A DNA stretch of 64,000 nucleotides from Agriotes lineatus (GCA_940337035.1 OW679202.1:51043763-51107762); one strand, 5' to 3'. Positions 33,901-45,959 are shown, numbered from the stretch's first letter. Notes: generated by a model not told the origin, from the sequence alone. Numbers and translations: made by a program.

Positions 33901-36894
33901 GGTTATTGAAGCAAGACGGGTTTTCTTGACGTCCATAATAAAATATAACCACCAAACGGTACGTTATCTTACAGTACATAGTAAGAAACGAATAAAGATT
34001 AATATGAAATAGGTAAAACTAACTCAATGGCGATTGCAGCTGAAGAAAAGGACAACATTTTTCGAAAGAAGAAGCAGTTCATGCAAACTTCCACTTTTTT
34101 CTCCAGAAGTTTGACAGGAAGTTGGAACTTCAACACTCTTATAGCGTGGGTTGCGAATCTTGAAAAACAACGAAGAAGCGTAAGAGCAAACTAATAAGCA
34201 CAGAAAGATATAGGGAGGAAAAGTAGCAGTAGATGTATGACTTCCAGAAAGGCAGCTGGGATTGTTGGGTAATTTTGTTAATATAAAATATGGAAAGGTA
34301 ACATGCAGAGCTTTACAAATACGATTTACAGGAAGAAGCTAAAAAGTAGACTGGTGAATTCCTGAGAACACTAGTTGAAAGAGGCTTCAGAAGCATACGA
34401 AATTCAAATGGAATGAAGATAAAATCAGTGCAAAAGATAGAAAACCATGGAGGGTAGTGAAGAAAGGGAAGAACACCTCAAAAATGAAAAATTTCCGAAC
34501 TCTAAAAATGTCAGCAAGAAATAGAAAGGCAAAACAAGGAAATAAACATACAATTAGGTGAATTAATAGATTTATGGTTGTTCGTATAGTTACTGAGACG
34601 TAGCCTGTTGTGAAAATTACATTTATAGTAAGCGTAAACAACTTATAGATTTTTTATGTATTATGTATTATCTGTAACCTTATTTATCTTGCGGTGTAGA
34701 GGCTGGTGCTTCGTACGCTAGCAACTGGCGATACAATGCTCAACTTGCCCCGGATTCGGGTTACAGAGTTGGAGCACGCCTTTTTTGCTTGCGCAGCAAC
34801 CAATGTGTTATGTGTGCGTCTTGGTGATGTGTTGACCTTGTTACTTTATCTCTTAGGTTTGTGGTTCTAAGTAGAACACAGATTTTTATATATCACAATA
34901 TTTTTGTAGATTCCACATAAAAAAGACACATTATTAATACTATAGTAGAAGGCTACTGACTCCAAAGAATAAACGTATAAGGTGTTTTCACTACGTTACT
35001 CGTTGTTACACAAAAGATTTAACAACATTTAAAAATACGGTTCGACTATCTCTAAAAAACCTTAAAAACTCTATATTAACGCAGTAGAAGCCCTTAAAAT
35101 TCCCACTTTTATACTGTCAAAACTGTCATAAACAGCACCATGTGTCTATCCAATAGAATAGAAAGTATATAAATAGCAAAGTGAAGCCTTTTAGACCAAA
35201 TTCCGATTTAGCAGCTTGGTTTCACAAAAGTGCTGGTACTGAATTTATAAATATTAAAGTTCAAACCTTCCTATGTAGGGAAGCAAATGTAGTAACGATT
35301 GCAGTAGTTTTTTAAATAAAAAAAGTCTCATACGAATTTGGCTTTCAGTCGAAGTTGAAGCAAATGATGAATTATAAATGAAAATGTAGATGTACGTGTA
35401 ACTCTGTAGCAAATTACTTTAAATTTGTTGGGTGTGATTAAAAAATGCCGTTACGCTTCCCGCAACAAAATTTGAGCTGGGGGCAACTTTAATTAGCTTT
35501 TCTGCTTTTTTCTCCCCTATATTTCGTACCAATGTTCGCGTACTTCAATCCCCTATAATGAATTTCCGTGTCGCTCAAACTTCGTCAAAGTTTTTGACGA
35601 TTGTGTAAAGCACACAGTGATTAACTTTAAAACAGTATACAGGGAATATCGAGTACGTCCAACATCCACCGGTTATGCATAACGTGTTCGCATTTGGGGC
35701 TTTATAAATTCATGTAGTTGGCTGATATAGAGGTTCAGCTGCACTGCCATGTTATGCATTGCTACACAATGGAAAGAAACGTTAGTATGAAGTAAGGGGG
35801 TCGCAAACATCACTCTGGAACGTGAAAAGTCATTAAGTTCAAGATGGATTGTTGTCGGTGATACAGCAATAAGATTTTCTAAATTTAGCAAACCACAGGC
35901 AAGTAAGTACCTAAACAATTAAGGGCAGAGAATGAGATAATATTAATTCAAATTTCATTTTGATTCAGTTGGGATGAGGGAAGGAAAAGTAATTTTGCAT
36001 TTAAGTTCCAGAAGTAAAGTGGGATAAAACGTTATTAACAAGTTCATTAAATATGGACGACCAAGTTTTGCGTATTTTGCTTAGTTATAAGGAGAATCAT
36101 ACCTATTTAGTCCGTTGCTATCACTTGAGACTATTAAGTTCTAATAGCGTGTAAATTTTATTCGTATTAAAAGAAAAAGATACAACAATCGACATATTAT
36201 TTCTTGAGCCCTTCTATGTCGACTTTATTTTCAAGTAAAGCAATAACAAAAAAAGATTGAGTCAATATTAAAGTCAAATTGTGAACAAGGATAGTTGTTA
36301 ACCCCAGTTTCCCTTATTGCAACTTGCATCATCAAATTCAAAGTTGCTCTGAAAATGTTGTGTTCATCTACAAATACGACGCGGTCTAAGCAAAAATTTG
36401 ATTTTAATATTGACAATTTGAGTAACCGTAAAGGCCTAAAACAATATATAAAAAGAAAATACATTTATACAAAGGTAGGCAGTGCCTGCGTGTGTCACGT
36501 TTTCATAATCGCCGATAAGGTGGGCTTACTTTCTTAAGTTGGCAGCCTCCCCTTCATAATACAACGATACGCCTGTATGTTACGTAGCGTTCCTGGCCGA
36601 GCAGTAAATGTGTCTGTGTAACTACAAATTAGATGCCTTTAGGGAGCGGATATTGGAATGCTACGACTGCGATATTATTTTTTGCGAATTAATTCACATT
36701 ATTAAGCTTTTCGTTTCACTGTTTCAGTATTATTAGAAACACTAAGATATTTTTACTGATTTTGTATATAATTATGAACACTCGTCAACCGTTATCCTGT
36801 AATTTATGTGCTTACAATTCAATTTGAAAAATGCAGAGATTATTTTAATTAGAATAAGGCCACCACTTATTTGGTGGGCCACAAGTGTAGAGCT
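33901..36894. other. No gene recognised
   Basis: AT-rich with short frames on both strands. The overlapping frames at 36231-36537 have no motif. Nothing supported. Confidence 0.4.
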
Positions 36895-37120
36895 GTAATA
36901 TATAAATACTAGAACTCGTGGCCAGCCTCAGTCTGGCCCGGCCAGCGTAAAGAAACGGTTAACAATAAAAATACTTGCTCAAGGCGGCAGCCAGCCTACG
37001 TCCGGCCCTGCCAGCGTTAACAATACAAATGCGGTCTCGCCATTCGTGCGCACGCGCCACTTGCTAGCATGCAAGCCGTTCATGCAGCGTGTGCGCGCGC
37101 CTGCTTACGTCCGGAAGGCC
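36895..37120. repeat. GC-rich block with an imperfect repeat
   Basis: The phrase GCCAGCCT..GTCYGGCCC..GCCAGCGT followed by an AACAATAMAAAT phrase occurs at ~36920-36973 and ~36989-37030. A purine-pyrimidine run (CGTGTGCGCGCGCC) lies at ~37087-37100. The block contrasts sharply with its AT-rich surroundings and may be an old transposon end. Confidence 0.5.
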
Positions 37121-37419
37121 GGCATCGGCTCTTATAATATAAGATTTTGAGCAAGTCTTTCATATTGTCTGATGTTTGACTGTGTCTAACTCGTTGAGAT
37201 GAAACGTATGTGCCATATGTTCTATGGATATTTACTACCAATTCACCAATTAGTAAAAATAAACCTCCAAAATAATAATTATTTCGATTATATCTTTGAA
37301 AATCGCACATAGTCAATTCAAAAACAATTTTTTTACCAAAGTAAAAGCGAGTAGATTGAAAAAAAATTGAATACACATACAACCATGTGGTTCAAACAAT
37401 ATATTTTTCTTTTTTACTT

Positions 37420-37479
37420 CCCTCGTCTAAAAGACGAAGGAAGTATTTTCCCTCGTCTAAAAGACGAAGGAAGTATTGT
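37420..37479. repeat. 30-bp tandem duplication containing a hairpin
   Basis: Two adjacent 30-bp units (37420-37449, 37450-37479), identical except near the last bases. Each contains CCTCGTCTAAAAGACGAAGG, a short hairpin with TCGTCT/AGACGA arms. I have a general recollection of this hairpin in dispersed insect repeats, but I cannot name the family. Confidence 0.9.
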
Positions 37480-37720
37480 AACCACGAAACCACCTTCCGA
37501 GATTTCTTCAGATCTTCACATTTCAGAGTCTCTAGATGACGAAAAACAGATTTCCTCAATTGCATCTGTCTGTCTATTCGTTGGAGGAAGACGGTGTTTC
37601 GCATGCATATTATATGTCTATCTGTCATGAAACCGAGAAAGTTTCGGACTCATATATACAGGGTGAGCACCTTTAAAAAATAAAATTTTGTTGACTTTTG
37701 CTTTACCTGAGAAATATATA

Positions 37721-38141
37721 CAAGTAATAATTTGCGCTTAGCTCAGGCTTTATCATTGGGGAAAATGAGACCCAACAGATACAGGATAAACATCACAAAT
37801 TTGACAGCACGCCCGTGGCTCAGTTATTCTAACGACGAAGCGCCGAGTGCGAATCCCAGCGGACTAAGTTGTTTTTCCTTGCCTCGCCTAAAAACATTTT
37901 TTTTACATTTACAAACGATAAAAGTAATAATTTGTACATAGCTCAAGCTTTATCATTGGCGAAAATGAGACCTCACAGATACAGGGTAAACATCACAAAT
38001 TGGACAGAATAGTATGATGCTTTATAACGCAGCATAAACTCGTCCAACTCGACACGTCCGTGGCTCAGTTATTCTAGCGGTGGACAAGACACTGTTTCGA
38101 AATATTCGCCTCGGAGTTCGTAGTTCGAATCCCAGCGGACT
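37721..38141 (+). repeat. Two tandem tRNA-related SINE-like units (~199 bp each)
   Basis: Two units start with AAGTAATAATTTG (~37723 and ~37924), then TAGCTCARGCTTTATCATTG, AAAATGAGACC, CAGATACAGG and CATCACAAATT, and end in tRNA-like modules at 37811-37866 and 38056-38140. The first module has lost about 28 bp between its A-box-like and B-box-like parts; the second is complete. The arrangement is that of a short interspersed element duplicated in tandem. Confidence 0.65.
38056..38140 (+). tRNA. tRNA-like module (SINE-derived or tRNA pseudogene)
   Basis: The 5' end GTCCG pairs with CGGAC at the 3' end; TGGCTCAGTTATTCTAGCGG resembles a D-arm/A box and AGTTCGAATCCC a T-arm/B box. The region between is too long and irregular for a clear anticodon stem, so no amino acid is assigned. 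I favour a SINE head over a working tRNA gene. Confidence 0.45.
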
Positions 38142-38972
38142 ACACTTTTTATTTAAAAATTAATCAAGTGCGCGAGAGGGAAGTTCCGTGTAAACCCCTT
38201 TACAGATTGTTTTTCTGTTACTAAACAACTGTATTCGCCATAATATTGAGTTGCCTGATAAATGGTGAAGCCTTGTTGAGCAGGAAAATCTGGTCTCCAC
38301 AGTAACATATAGCAACAAGCGACTCTACATAGAAATATTAACAATACCATGAAGACGATGATACTGTTCAAATGATCTGGAATTGAAACAAAAATATCAC
38401 GAAAACGCTAGAAAAAGTTTTAACTAAACTAAAAATTACATACTGAAATTTAGTTTAACTGGAATGAAGGATTTTTACCACAGACTAGACGGAAGTGTTC
38501 GCTATGGAATATACCAGTATACGCTGCTAATTAAAACAATAAAATACACATAATCAATTTTTAGGAGCGGGAAAGCAAATACAATGAAGTATAACAAGGG
38601 AAAAATCAAAATCAAGGCCTAGGAAGATCAACAAAATTGAAAGGGCAATGTGTTGAAAGCAAAATAATATAAATGTATATTTTCAAGAGCCAAGAGTGGT
38701 AGGGCTGCAAGGATTTAACATGTAACCGTTATTAGATGTTCATTTTCAACCATCATCAACCAATAGGAAAAACCAAAAGTACATCACCTAACTAAATGGC
38801 AACCTAGAGTCTAATCGCGATATAACAAGTTAAAGAAATAATAGCATAGGTGAAAAAAATAATCCGTTCAAGGAACGACATACTTTTATCTGGAAATTAT
38901 GACTTTACATGCACCAGCAGACTGTATGTAAAATTGTACAGTATAGTAAATGAACCAGGTGAAAACTTACTA
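38142..38972. other. No gene recognised
   Basis: AT-rich sequence between the SINE-like units and the dispersed repeat; only chance frames. Confidence 0.4.
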
Positions 38973-39108
38973 AATTCCGAAGGAACAGACAATGGTCAGC
39001 GTTGTATAGAGAGGGTTTGCGAAGTTGGGAGTACTCTCTCTAGATCGACAGTCGCGTTGAAGTTTACTATGGTTGTTTCAATAATTGTTTATCTGTATTC
39101 CTTTGATT
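38973..39108 (+). repeat. Dispersed repeat of unknown type, copy 2
   Basis: Partner of 12485-12620. The frame 38850-39131 passes through it but is not conserved in the other copy. Confidence 0.55.
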
Positions 39109-39624
39109 ATTATATTATTTTGTTAGTTTAATCCGCACATGATGTGGAATAAATAAAATGATTACCATTCTGAGGTTCTAAAAAACTATTGACAGCCTTT
39201 AAATTTGAGTTTCACAATTTGGTAGGCTTAAAATAAACAGTTTTGCATTTAAATTTCATTTCAGAGCAGTAGGGGTGTGAACCAGCAATAGTGATTATCG
39301 TAGATAATTTGGAAAAGTGAAGCATATTAAGATGGAATAAATTAAGGGAAGTTTTATAGAACACCAAACAAACAAGCAAACTGGTGACATGCGACGGGAT
39401 GGGCGAAAAAATGACCTATTAAAAAAATTTTAAAACAATTCATCGATCACCATCTTCTAAACCTATATGAAATAAACTTGAATGGTCTGGGGGAATATGT
39501 AATTTTGACACTCAACCAGGCATTGGATGTAAATACTGTATTAGCCAGAAATAAAGACGAACGGAATAAGAAGACAAACAAAAGACCGCATTGAAAGAAG
39601 ACAAATTAAATAGAAGAACTACTT

Positions 39625-40903
39625 GATTGATTAAAAGCAGGGATTTTGATGGGTTAGTAGTGAGCCCAGTTTTGCACTTCGACTCTGTGGTTTTTTGTGC
39701 CCCCGCTGACCCTATTAAAATAGATCTGCACCTTCAACGAGTAGTAGGATGTTTTTTACGAGGTGCTCGGGTGTGAGAGCTGCTCCATGTGGAGTTCCCC
39801 CGAAAAGTTGCTGTCTTTTGCAGAGTAATGCTGGACAGTCGAAGATTATGTGTCAGGCTGTCTCCTCCTCTTCCTGACATAACCTACAGAGTATATCTCC
39901 TCTGTATATACCTATTTTGTGTGGGTATTTTCTCAGGTGGCAGTGTCCTGTGACTAGTCCTACCAGCCTCAAATCTGAGTTCGTCCTAGATGGAGGACAT
40001 CAGTTGTTAGTCTGCGAGGAGTTCTGATTATTTCCTTCCCCAGTGTTTGTCCCTGTGTGGCATCCCAGCGAGAAGCGTGTTGTCTAGCGGTCCATTTTTC
40101 TATCACTGTTCGGATGCTTTGTTTGGGTATACCAAATACAGGTGCTGGGCCTATAAATGGGGTAGATGCACCAGCTTTTGCGAGGGCGTCTGTCGCTTCG
40201 TTTCCCTCTATCCCTGTGTGCCCTGGCACCCAAGTGAGCTGAACAGTGTTCTTTTCAGATAGGAGAGTCAGGTGACTTAAGCATTCTCTTGTTAGCACTG
40301 AGCTTACACAAGGTGATTCAAGCGCTTTCAATGCAGCTTGACTGTCAGAAAGTATGCTTATGCGTTGTTGGGAATACCCGCGTTTTGCATTTTCCTGGAC
40401 GCATTGCATTATAGCAAAGATTTCAGCTTGAAAGACTGTGGCTTTGGTCCCAAGAGATACACTAATGTCGTCTTTTGGTCTTACGCCATGTATTCCAGCA
40501 CCCGTGCCCTCTGCTGTTCGGGATCCATCTGTGTACCAGATTAGCCCTTTTGCAGGTGGGTTGAGGTTTCTTGGGTCCAGTCATTGTGACAATACCTCAC
40601 AGTGAAAGGTTTGTCAAAGGAATACTCTGGAAGGCTGTAGTCTGAGCCCATTTTTTAAGATGGGGTTACCTTCGCCCACTTCCTGTATCCGTTTGTGTCA
40701 GCACCGTTCCTGGTTAGTGTTCCAGTTTCCGGTGGTTTTCATTCTGTATGCTCCAATCTGGGCTTCCCCTTTTAGATATATGTCTAGAGGTGTTAGTCCC
40801 AAGACAGCTTCCATAGATGCTGTTGGAGTGCTATTAATAACTCCACAGATGCACAAACAAGCCAGCCTCTGTATCCTGGATAGTTTCTTTAAATTACTGT
40901 TTT
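39625..40903 (-). mobile_element. 5'-truncated RNase H-bearing LINE with 12-bp target duplication
   Basis: The segment is flanked by GAAGAACTACTT at 39613-39624 and 40904-40915, which bounds the insertion. Only the end of ORF2 and a ~90-bp 3' UTR (39625-39714) are present. There is no poly(A); the minus-strand end is TTTAATCAATC. An RNase H after the RT is known for the I, R1 and LOA groups; which one applies is not resolved. Confidence 0.72.
39715..40900 (-). pseudogene. LINE ORF2 C-terminus: RNase H domain and CCHC motif
   Basis: Minus-strand translation begins in the post-RT region (LKKLSRIQRLACLCICGVIN, TPTASMEAVLGLTPL) and enters an RNase H domain with all four acidic residues visible: WYTDGS, FQAEIFAI, LSDSQAAL and EGNEATDALA. 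RNase H removes the RNA strand of the hybrid. Then comes CRLCQEEEETA-x-HIIFDC, a C-x2-C...H-x4-C zinc motif, and the end ILLLVEGADLF. Damage is light: a frameshift near 39975 and one TGA inside the zinc motif, plus small breaks upstream of the RNase H. The clean frame across 39969-40560 suggests a fairly recent insertion. Confidence 0.8.
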
Positions 40904-40959
40904 GAAGAACTACTTAGAATGTAAACCGGTCAACAAACAGACAACGAGACAAATATTAG

Positions 40960-41815
40960 AAGAGATAACAGGAAATTCATAATACAAAAAAAAAGAAAAT
41001 GACCTCTCGGAGTCAAACGGTATTGTAACAAGTGACGGATGAGTAAGGCAAGGTGATGATAATATTTGACCCAATCTTCTCCTCACACTATTGGAGATCA
41101 TGTTTAAGCGAGTTGATTGGAATGACAAAGGTATACCAATTGATGACATAAAGCTAAATCACCTGCGCTTTGCTGATGTTACTAACATTATAATAATAGC
41201 GGATAACTTCCTGAAGCTGTTAGAATGCCTAATAAGTTGAATGATGTCTTGAACGAGATTGGACTCGGAATAAACGTATCGAACACTCAGTTCATGACAA
41301 ACCTAGTTCTCAGCGACAGTATTTCCATAAACAACAGGAAAATTCAAGAAGCGGCATCTTTCAAATATAGATCAAAATAAAGACACGTCTAGCATGGGCG
41401 GCTTTCGGTAGATTGGGAGACGAAGTTCTCAAAACGAACATACCCTTTTGCGTTAAGAGGAGAGGTTTAGATCAGTGCAAAATGAACAGCTGAAGTAGTT
41501 TTGATAGCACAAAAAGCTATGAGAGCACTGAGAAGTTGAATTCGCAACAGAGACATAAGAATCAGAACCGGAGTTACTGACGCTGTAGAAAAATTTGCAA
41601 ACCTCAAATGGAATTGGGCAGGGTACGTGGCGAGAATCAGAGACGGAAGATGGAGGAAACCAATCCTAGATTGGCGTCCAAGACGCATACCGAAACCGCC
41701 AAATGACATTCGAACAAATTGAAACAAACTGAATTTAAGCAACACAGCACCGAGAAGAATGGAGAAACTTGAGGGAGGCTTATGTCCAGCAGTGCAAATT
41801 GATGATGATAATGAT
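40960..41815 (+). pseudogene. RTE-type LINE ORF fragment with TGATGA tail
   Basis: In order: VRQGDD (RT motif B relic), LLEIMFKRVDWNDKGIPIDD, LNHLRFADVTNIIIIADN (the FADD motif has become FADV), a NFSKTQFMTN-type segment, YVARIRDGRWRKPILDWRPR and WRNLREAYVQQC, then TGATGATGATAATGATGA. This is the standard insect RTE layout. Stops, a frameshift and the loss of the second catalytic aspartate make it inactive. It starts just right of the RNase H LINE insertion, which may have landed in it. Confidence 0.75.
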
Positions 41816-42329
41816 GAACGGATCAGTCACTTCACTCCTTCAGCATTTTATATGCGATTTTAGCTGGCTTGCTTATTATTATTATTTTTATGCTCAACAG
41901 ACGTTCTTGACTTAGGGCAATTGGGTTTTGAAGATTATGAACATTTGCTTGGATTATATTATTTTTGCTTAGTCATTTTAACAGGTTTAATGGTGTTTGA
42001 GTTTCTTCTTCTGTGTTCTAGATTAATTTCAAGTTGTTGACCGTTGTTTTAGAAAAGTCGCAACTACAACTACAAAACACAATGTGCCTCACTACACTTT
42101 CTAAATTATCATTGGGTAATCTAAGTGTCGTTTTTGCCTTTCTTTATATGCTTGTATTACGGATATTTTCTCCTGTATCCAGGCTTCGCTCACTACTTTG
42201 ACTTTTTTATTTCTGGTATGGTGTTTTCTATTCAGCAGCTTTCTCAATTTTCAGGTTACTTATAATTGATTTTTTTTTCAAATCCCAATTTATGGTATTT
42301 ATAGTAGTTCGTAAGAGTAAATTGAGATT
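41816..42329. other. No gene recognised (between two RTE fragments)
   Basis: AT-rich spacer with a TTATTATTATTATTTTT tract at ~41872. No coding signal. Confidence 0.4.
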
Positions 42330-43075
42330 TGATAGGAATCATCATCAATGGTGAGAAGTTGAACCATTTTTGTTTCGCCGACGACAATCTCAGAAAATAT
42401 TCAAAAAGCACAGAAAATGCCTGCTACAAAAAGGTTCAGAAGAAGTCGGATTGAAAATAAACTTCTCAAAAACCCAGTTTATGACAAAGCTGGTTCTAAA
42501 TGATTGTATAAAAATAAATAAAGTAAACATCGAGCAAGTATTTAGATACAAATATCAGGATCATGAGGTAGGCATTGAAATTGACAATCTGGGCAGGATA
42601 CGGCAAATTAAGATACATATTTAAATCCGAACTTCCTATTTGTTTAAAAAGAAAACTTTTCAACCAATGCATGCTTTCTCACCTATGGTGCGGAAACTCT
42701 TAACACTGACGAGAAAGAGCAATAAAAAATACAGAACATAGAAAAAGATGGAAAGATCACCTTCAAAGATAGAGTTTCAAATCAAATCATTATACGCAGG
42801 ACAAGGGTACGAGTCGCCGTTGAAGCCATCTTATATCTTAAATGAAATTGGGCTGGACATATAGCTAGGATGACGGATGGCCGATGGACTAAGAAAATGA
42901 TCTAATGGCTACCGAGACACGAGGCTTGCAGGAACAGAAGAAGACCTCCCAGTAGGTGGACAGATGAAATAAGAAGAGTGGCTGGAAATTGAATAAAAGT
43001 AGCTCGGACCAGTAGGCCTTTGTCCAGCGGTGGACAGTTTAGGCTATTGATGATGATGTTGATGATGATGATAGT
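42330..43075 (+). pseudogene. Second RTE-type LINE fragment with TGATGATGA tail
   Basis: Relics of INGEKLNHFCFADD, VGLKINFSKTQFMTKLVLND, INKVNIEQVFRYKYQDHEVG, then KWNWAGHIARMTDGRWTKKM, a RRRPPSRWTDEIRRVAGN-like tail and QRWTV, ending in TGATGATGATGTTGATGATG. It is the same subfamily as 40960-41815 but a different copy: FADD is kept here, while the central part is broken. The two lie head to tail. Confidence 0.75.
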
Positions 43076-45022
43076 TGATTAATACCATATTCCCCAAATT
43101 TAATCGTATATCACCTGTATTTTACATGAAACATCAGAACATAACCATTATAGCAGTCTCAACAATAAGGTTTTATTAACGAAAACTATCTCAAATGCAT
43201 ACGCCTCATTATAATGATTTTTGATTGAGAATATCTGTCTAAAGGTAACATAGATTTATTGAAATCGCTTTTGTTTATATAGGCACTAGGTTACTAGGTT
43301 AGAAAACAATAATTGCAAATAATTAGAAGATGATAGGAACAAACCTGTTAACGAGAAATTACTGACTATATTCATATACAAGGTGGTTAAAAATAAATAT
43401 TAAAGTTTACCTTCTACCTTTTAACAACTTAAAGAAACTCGGATTGGTGGATGCACATATTACCGCAGTGAATAATATGTAAGGACGAATGGAGTTTCTG
43501 AAAGTTTAATAAATTTTAGTGATAGTGTTGTAGAAATTCCAGAATTTCCGGTCATTAGGCTATGTCTTAACGCTAATGTGAAGTTTGTAACATATATGAC
43601 AACTTAAGCACCACTGCACTGCGCAATCCACTATAGTAGTCCATGGGCCAATATCTCCTTGCTTCTCTCCTTACATATTTTATCACCACTGCGTTATTAA
43701 ATATACATGATGGGGTGTAATCTTGCTCCAATTCTATTTCCATATACCTGTTAGCGGCAGATTTATAATATGTTTAAGAAAAGAACTGTGTAAATTATGA
43801 CAATTAATAACGACCACACGTGGAATTGATATGTAGGTGAGAAGTTAAATGATATGGGACTTTAAGGACGACAAAATCCCTTAGAACTTGCAGGATTGCT
43901 TAAAAAATGCCACCTTAGGTACCTACTTGGCAATCACCTTTGGAAGATGTAGCAATAACATTAAGTCCTACATAAGACGGGGGTGTTAATTCAAAATGCC
44001 ATTTGATGTGTTACGTGTATCACTAAAGCTAACAAAGGCGAATTAATGCAACGCTCTGAGCGTACACAGCTTATATAATGCTAATAGCAAGAGTTATTGA
44101 ATTCTACACATCTACACTACGGTCTCTGAAGTGAAGTGACGTCAGCTGGAATGGTTCAAAATTAGCGTTAGTAATATACACTAATTATTGCACACATGTT
44201 CTTTAGTGTGTGCTAGTTTTAATTGTGCTGCTGTTAATCGCAATTACCAGAAAATTCATTGCAGCAGTTTTGATAAGGTACCTAAAGTTATAAACGGATT
44301 CCAGAGGAGTAACAGATGTTGAAATAAAATTTGTCCTCAACATGAAAAAGAATAAAATATTAATAGAAAAATTCAAAATAAAACCCAGGAATTATATTTT
44401 AAATGTGACAAATATGTGGTTCCAATGCGACAGTGCTACAGCACATGTGCATCAACAACCCTCTACTATTAAGTCCACAGACGTAGCAATAAAAGATACT
44501 GGCTCCAAGTGCATTCATTTCTGATTATTAAAATTGTCAAAAGGAGTTGTCAGAATGATTTTTGTAAATTGAGAATGAAAGCTTTCTTTTTACATATAGG
44601 AGCAAGGCATTATATCATGGATTGAAATATTGGAAACCCAGAAAAAGATTTTTATGGCACTTTTATTATTTGCATTGAACCAGTAGTAGTCACCAAGCCT
44701 ATCGCTGTTCTAGTTGCATTCGTAACGTTTCAATAGAGGAAATGTCGTGAAGAAAACGTTCTGCTTCCCCGTTCATCACTAAGGAGGAACGAAATCCGAA
44801 ATACAAAGCAACAAATATGCGATATTCATACATTAGTTTTGAATAATTATAAATTCCCTGTTGCTGATCATATTAGTTTTTAACAGCAATTTATAAATTT
44901 AAAATGTTCTATAGATCAAGGTGGTCTGTAAAATAAATTCTCTAATATAACATTCTACTAAATATTTCGAAGACGTTTCTTCAATTGTGGGAACACTTGA
45001 TGTTGCCTTGGCGTCAAAATGG
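43076..45022. other. No gene recognised
   Basis: AT-rich with short frames. The 60-codon frame 44342-44524 has no known motif. Confidence 0.4.
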
Positions 45023-45085
45023 AGTTATTTTAAGTAACAAACGACTTCCGGGATTGGACCGTGTCATGATTGAGATCGAAGAACT

Positions 45086-45122
45086 CAACGTTTCGCCCAC
45101 TTTCGTAAGGGGCTTCACCAGG
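45086..45122 (-). ncRNA. Hammerhead-ribozyme-like motif, copy 2 left arm
   Basis: Minus strand: CTGGTGA, AGCCCC, loop TTACGAAAGT, GGGC, GAAACGTT. Stem II GCCC/GGGC pairs perfectly. The box-I sequence departs from CUGANGA by one base. The palindromic AACGTT would allow a short stem III or dimeric folding. Activity is unproven. Confidence 0.45.
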
Positions 45123-45329
45123 AGGAAAAAGCAAAAGAGCACGGTAACTCAACGTGTGAACCACGTCAGAGGCGAAAGTCGACTGACTATCAGAAGAAGA
45201 AAGGCGAGAATTTATAGGCAAGCGCCGTCGCGATTCAGCAAATGCCGTCGTAGTTCAGTGGCGGAGGGCGGGGCTTAGGAATTAGCACTTTCCACATAGA
45301 AGGAAGGGGAAAGCCTTCGTCCCAATTGA

Positions 45330-45363
45330 GATTGAGCCCCTTACGAAAGTGGGCGAAACGTTG
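45330..45363 (+). ncRNA. Hammerhead-like motif, copy 2 right arm (degraded box I)
   Basis: Plus strand: AGCCCC, TTACGAAAGT, GGGC, GAAACGTTG as in the left arm, but the box-I position reads GAGATTG instead of CTGGTGA, so this copy is probably non-functional. Confidence 0.3.
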
Positions 45364-45476
45364 AGTTCTTCGATCTCAATCATGACACGGTCCAATCCCG
45401 GAAGTCGTTTGTTACTTAATGGCAATGGCCGTGAAAGCCTCAAAAATCATCTAAATAACCTCTATGAAGTTATTTT

Positions 45477-45959
45477 GTCAATATTTCCACCAATTTCCTA
45501 GACTGTAGCCATGGAACCAGTGCTGTTGTAAACAGGAAGCACTAACCCTGATAAATGCGACAGTTTTTTTCAGTTTTAAACTGATTTGAAGTGGCTGGTC
45601 TCCGCACGATGAGGATAATCAACTAATAACAGCTCTCTGACAACCCGCAACATACTCTGCCGTTTAGATTCAGCATCCAAGTAATGAATTTAGGGATCAC
45701 ATGCGGTAACGGATTTTATTAGAAAATTATTAGTAAAATTTTTGCAATTGTGCAATATTTTGCGTAAAGAATTTCGTTTACTGTTTGTACTGTTTACTAT
45801 TTCATTTCATTAGAACTCACTTTTCATTACTTTCGATACCCTTTATCATCAACAATGCCTGCAGTTGCATATATGTATAAAAACCGAAGACAGCTATTTT
45901 ATACAAAATAATATACTTCCTATGGGAATTGTCTCGATATCATCTATTCACCTTAAAAT
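45477..45959. other. No gene recognised
   Basis: Spacer between the fold-back element and LINE debris; no signal. Confidence 0.4.

Larger units (their letters stand above)
45032..45467 (+). mobile_element. Small inverted-arm Penelope-like element, copy 2 (~436 bp)
   Basis: Same family as 20527-20832. The arms are AAGTAACAAACGACTTCCGG (45032 on) and the complement ending GTTTGTTACTT (to ~45418), each containing the phrase AACTCAACGTTTCGCCCACT or its complement. The right side continues with AATGGCAATGGCCGTGAAAG and about 40 bp more. A direct repeat AGTTATTTT flanks it (45023-45031, 45468-45476). The centre (45150-45320) is longer than in copy 1 and GC-richer. No RT or GIY-YIG coding is present, so it is non-autonomous. 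The Penelope call is inferred from the inverted terminal repeats, variable-length duplications and hammerhead-like motif. Confidence 0.65.

Noticed and set aside
38850..39131. 93-codon plus frame
   Set aside because: Overlaps a dispersed repeat and is not preserved in the other copy.
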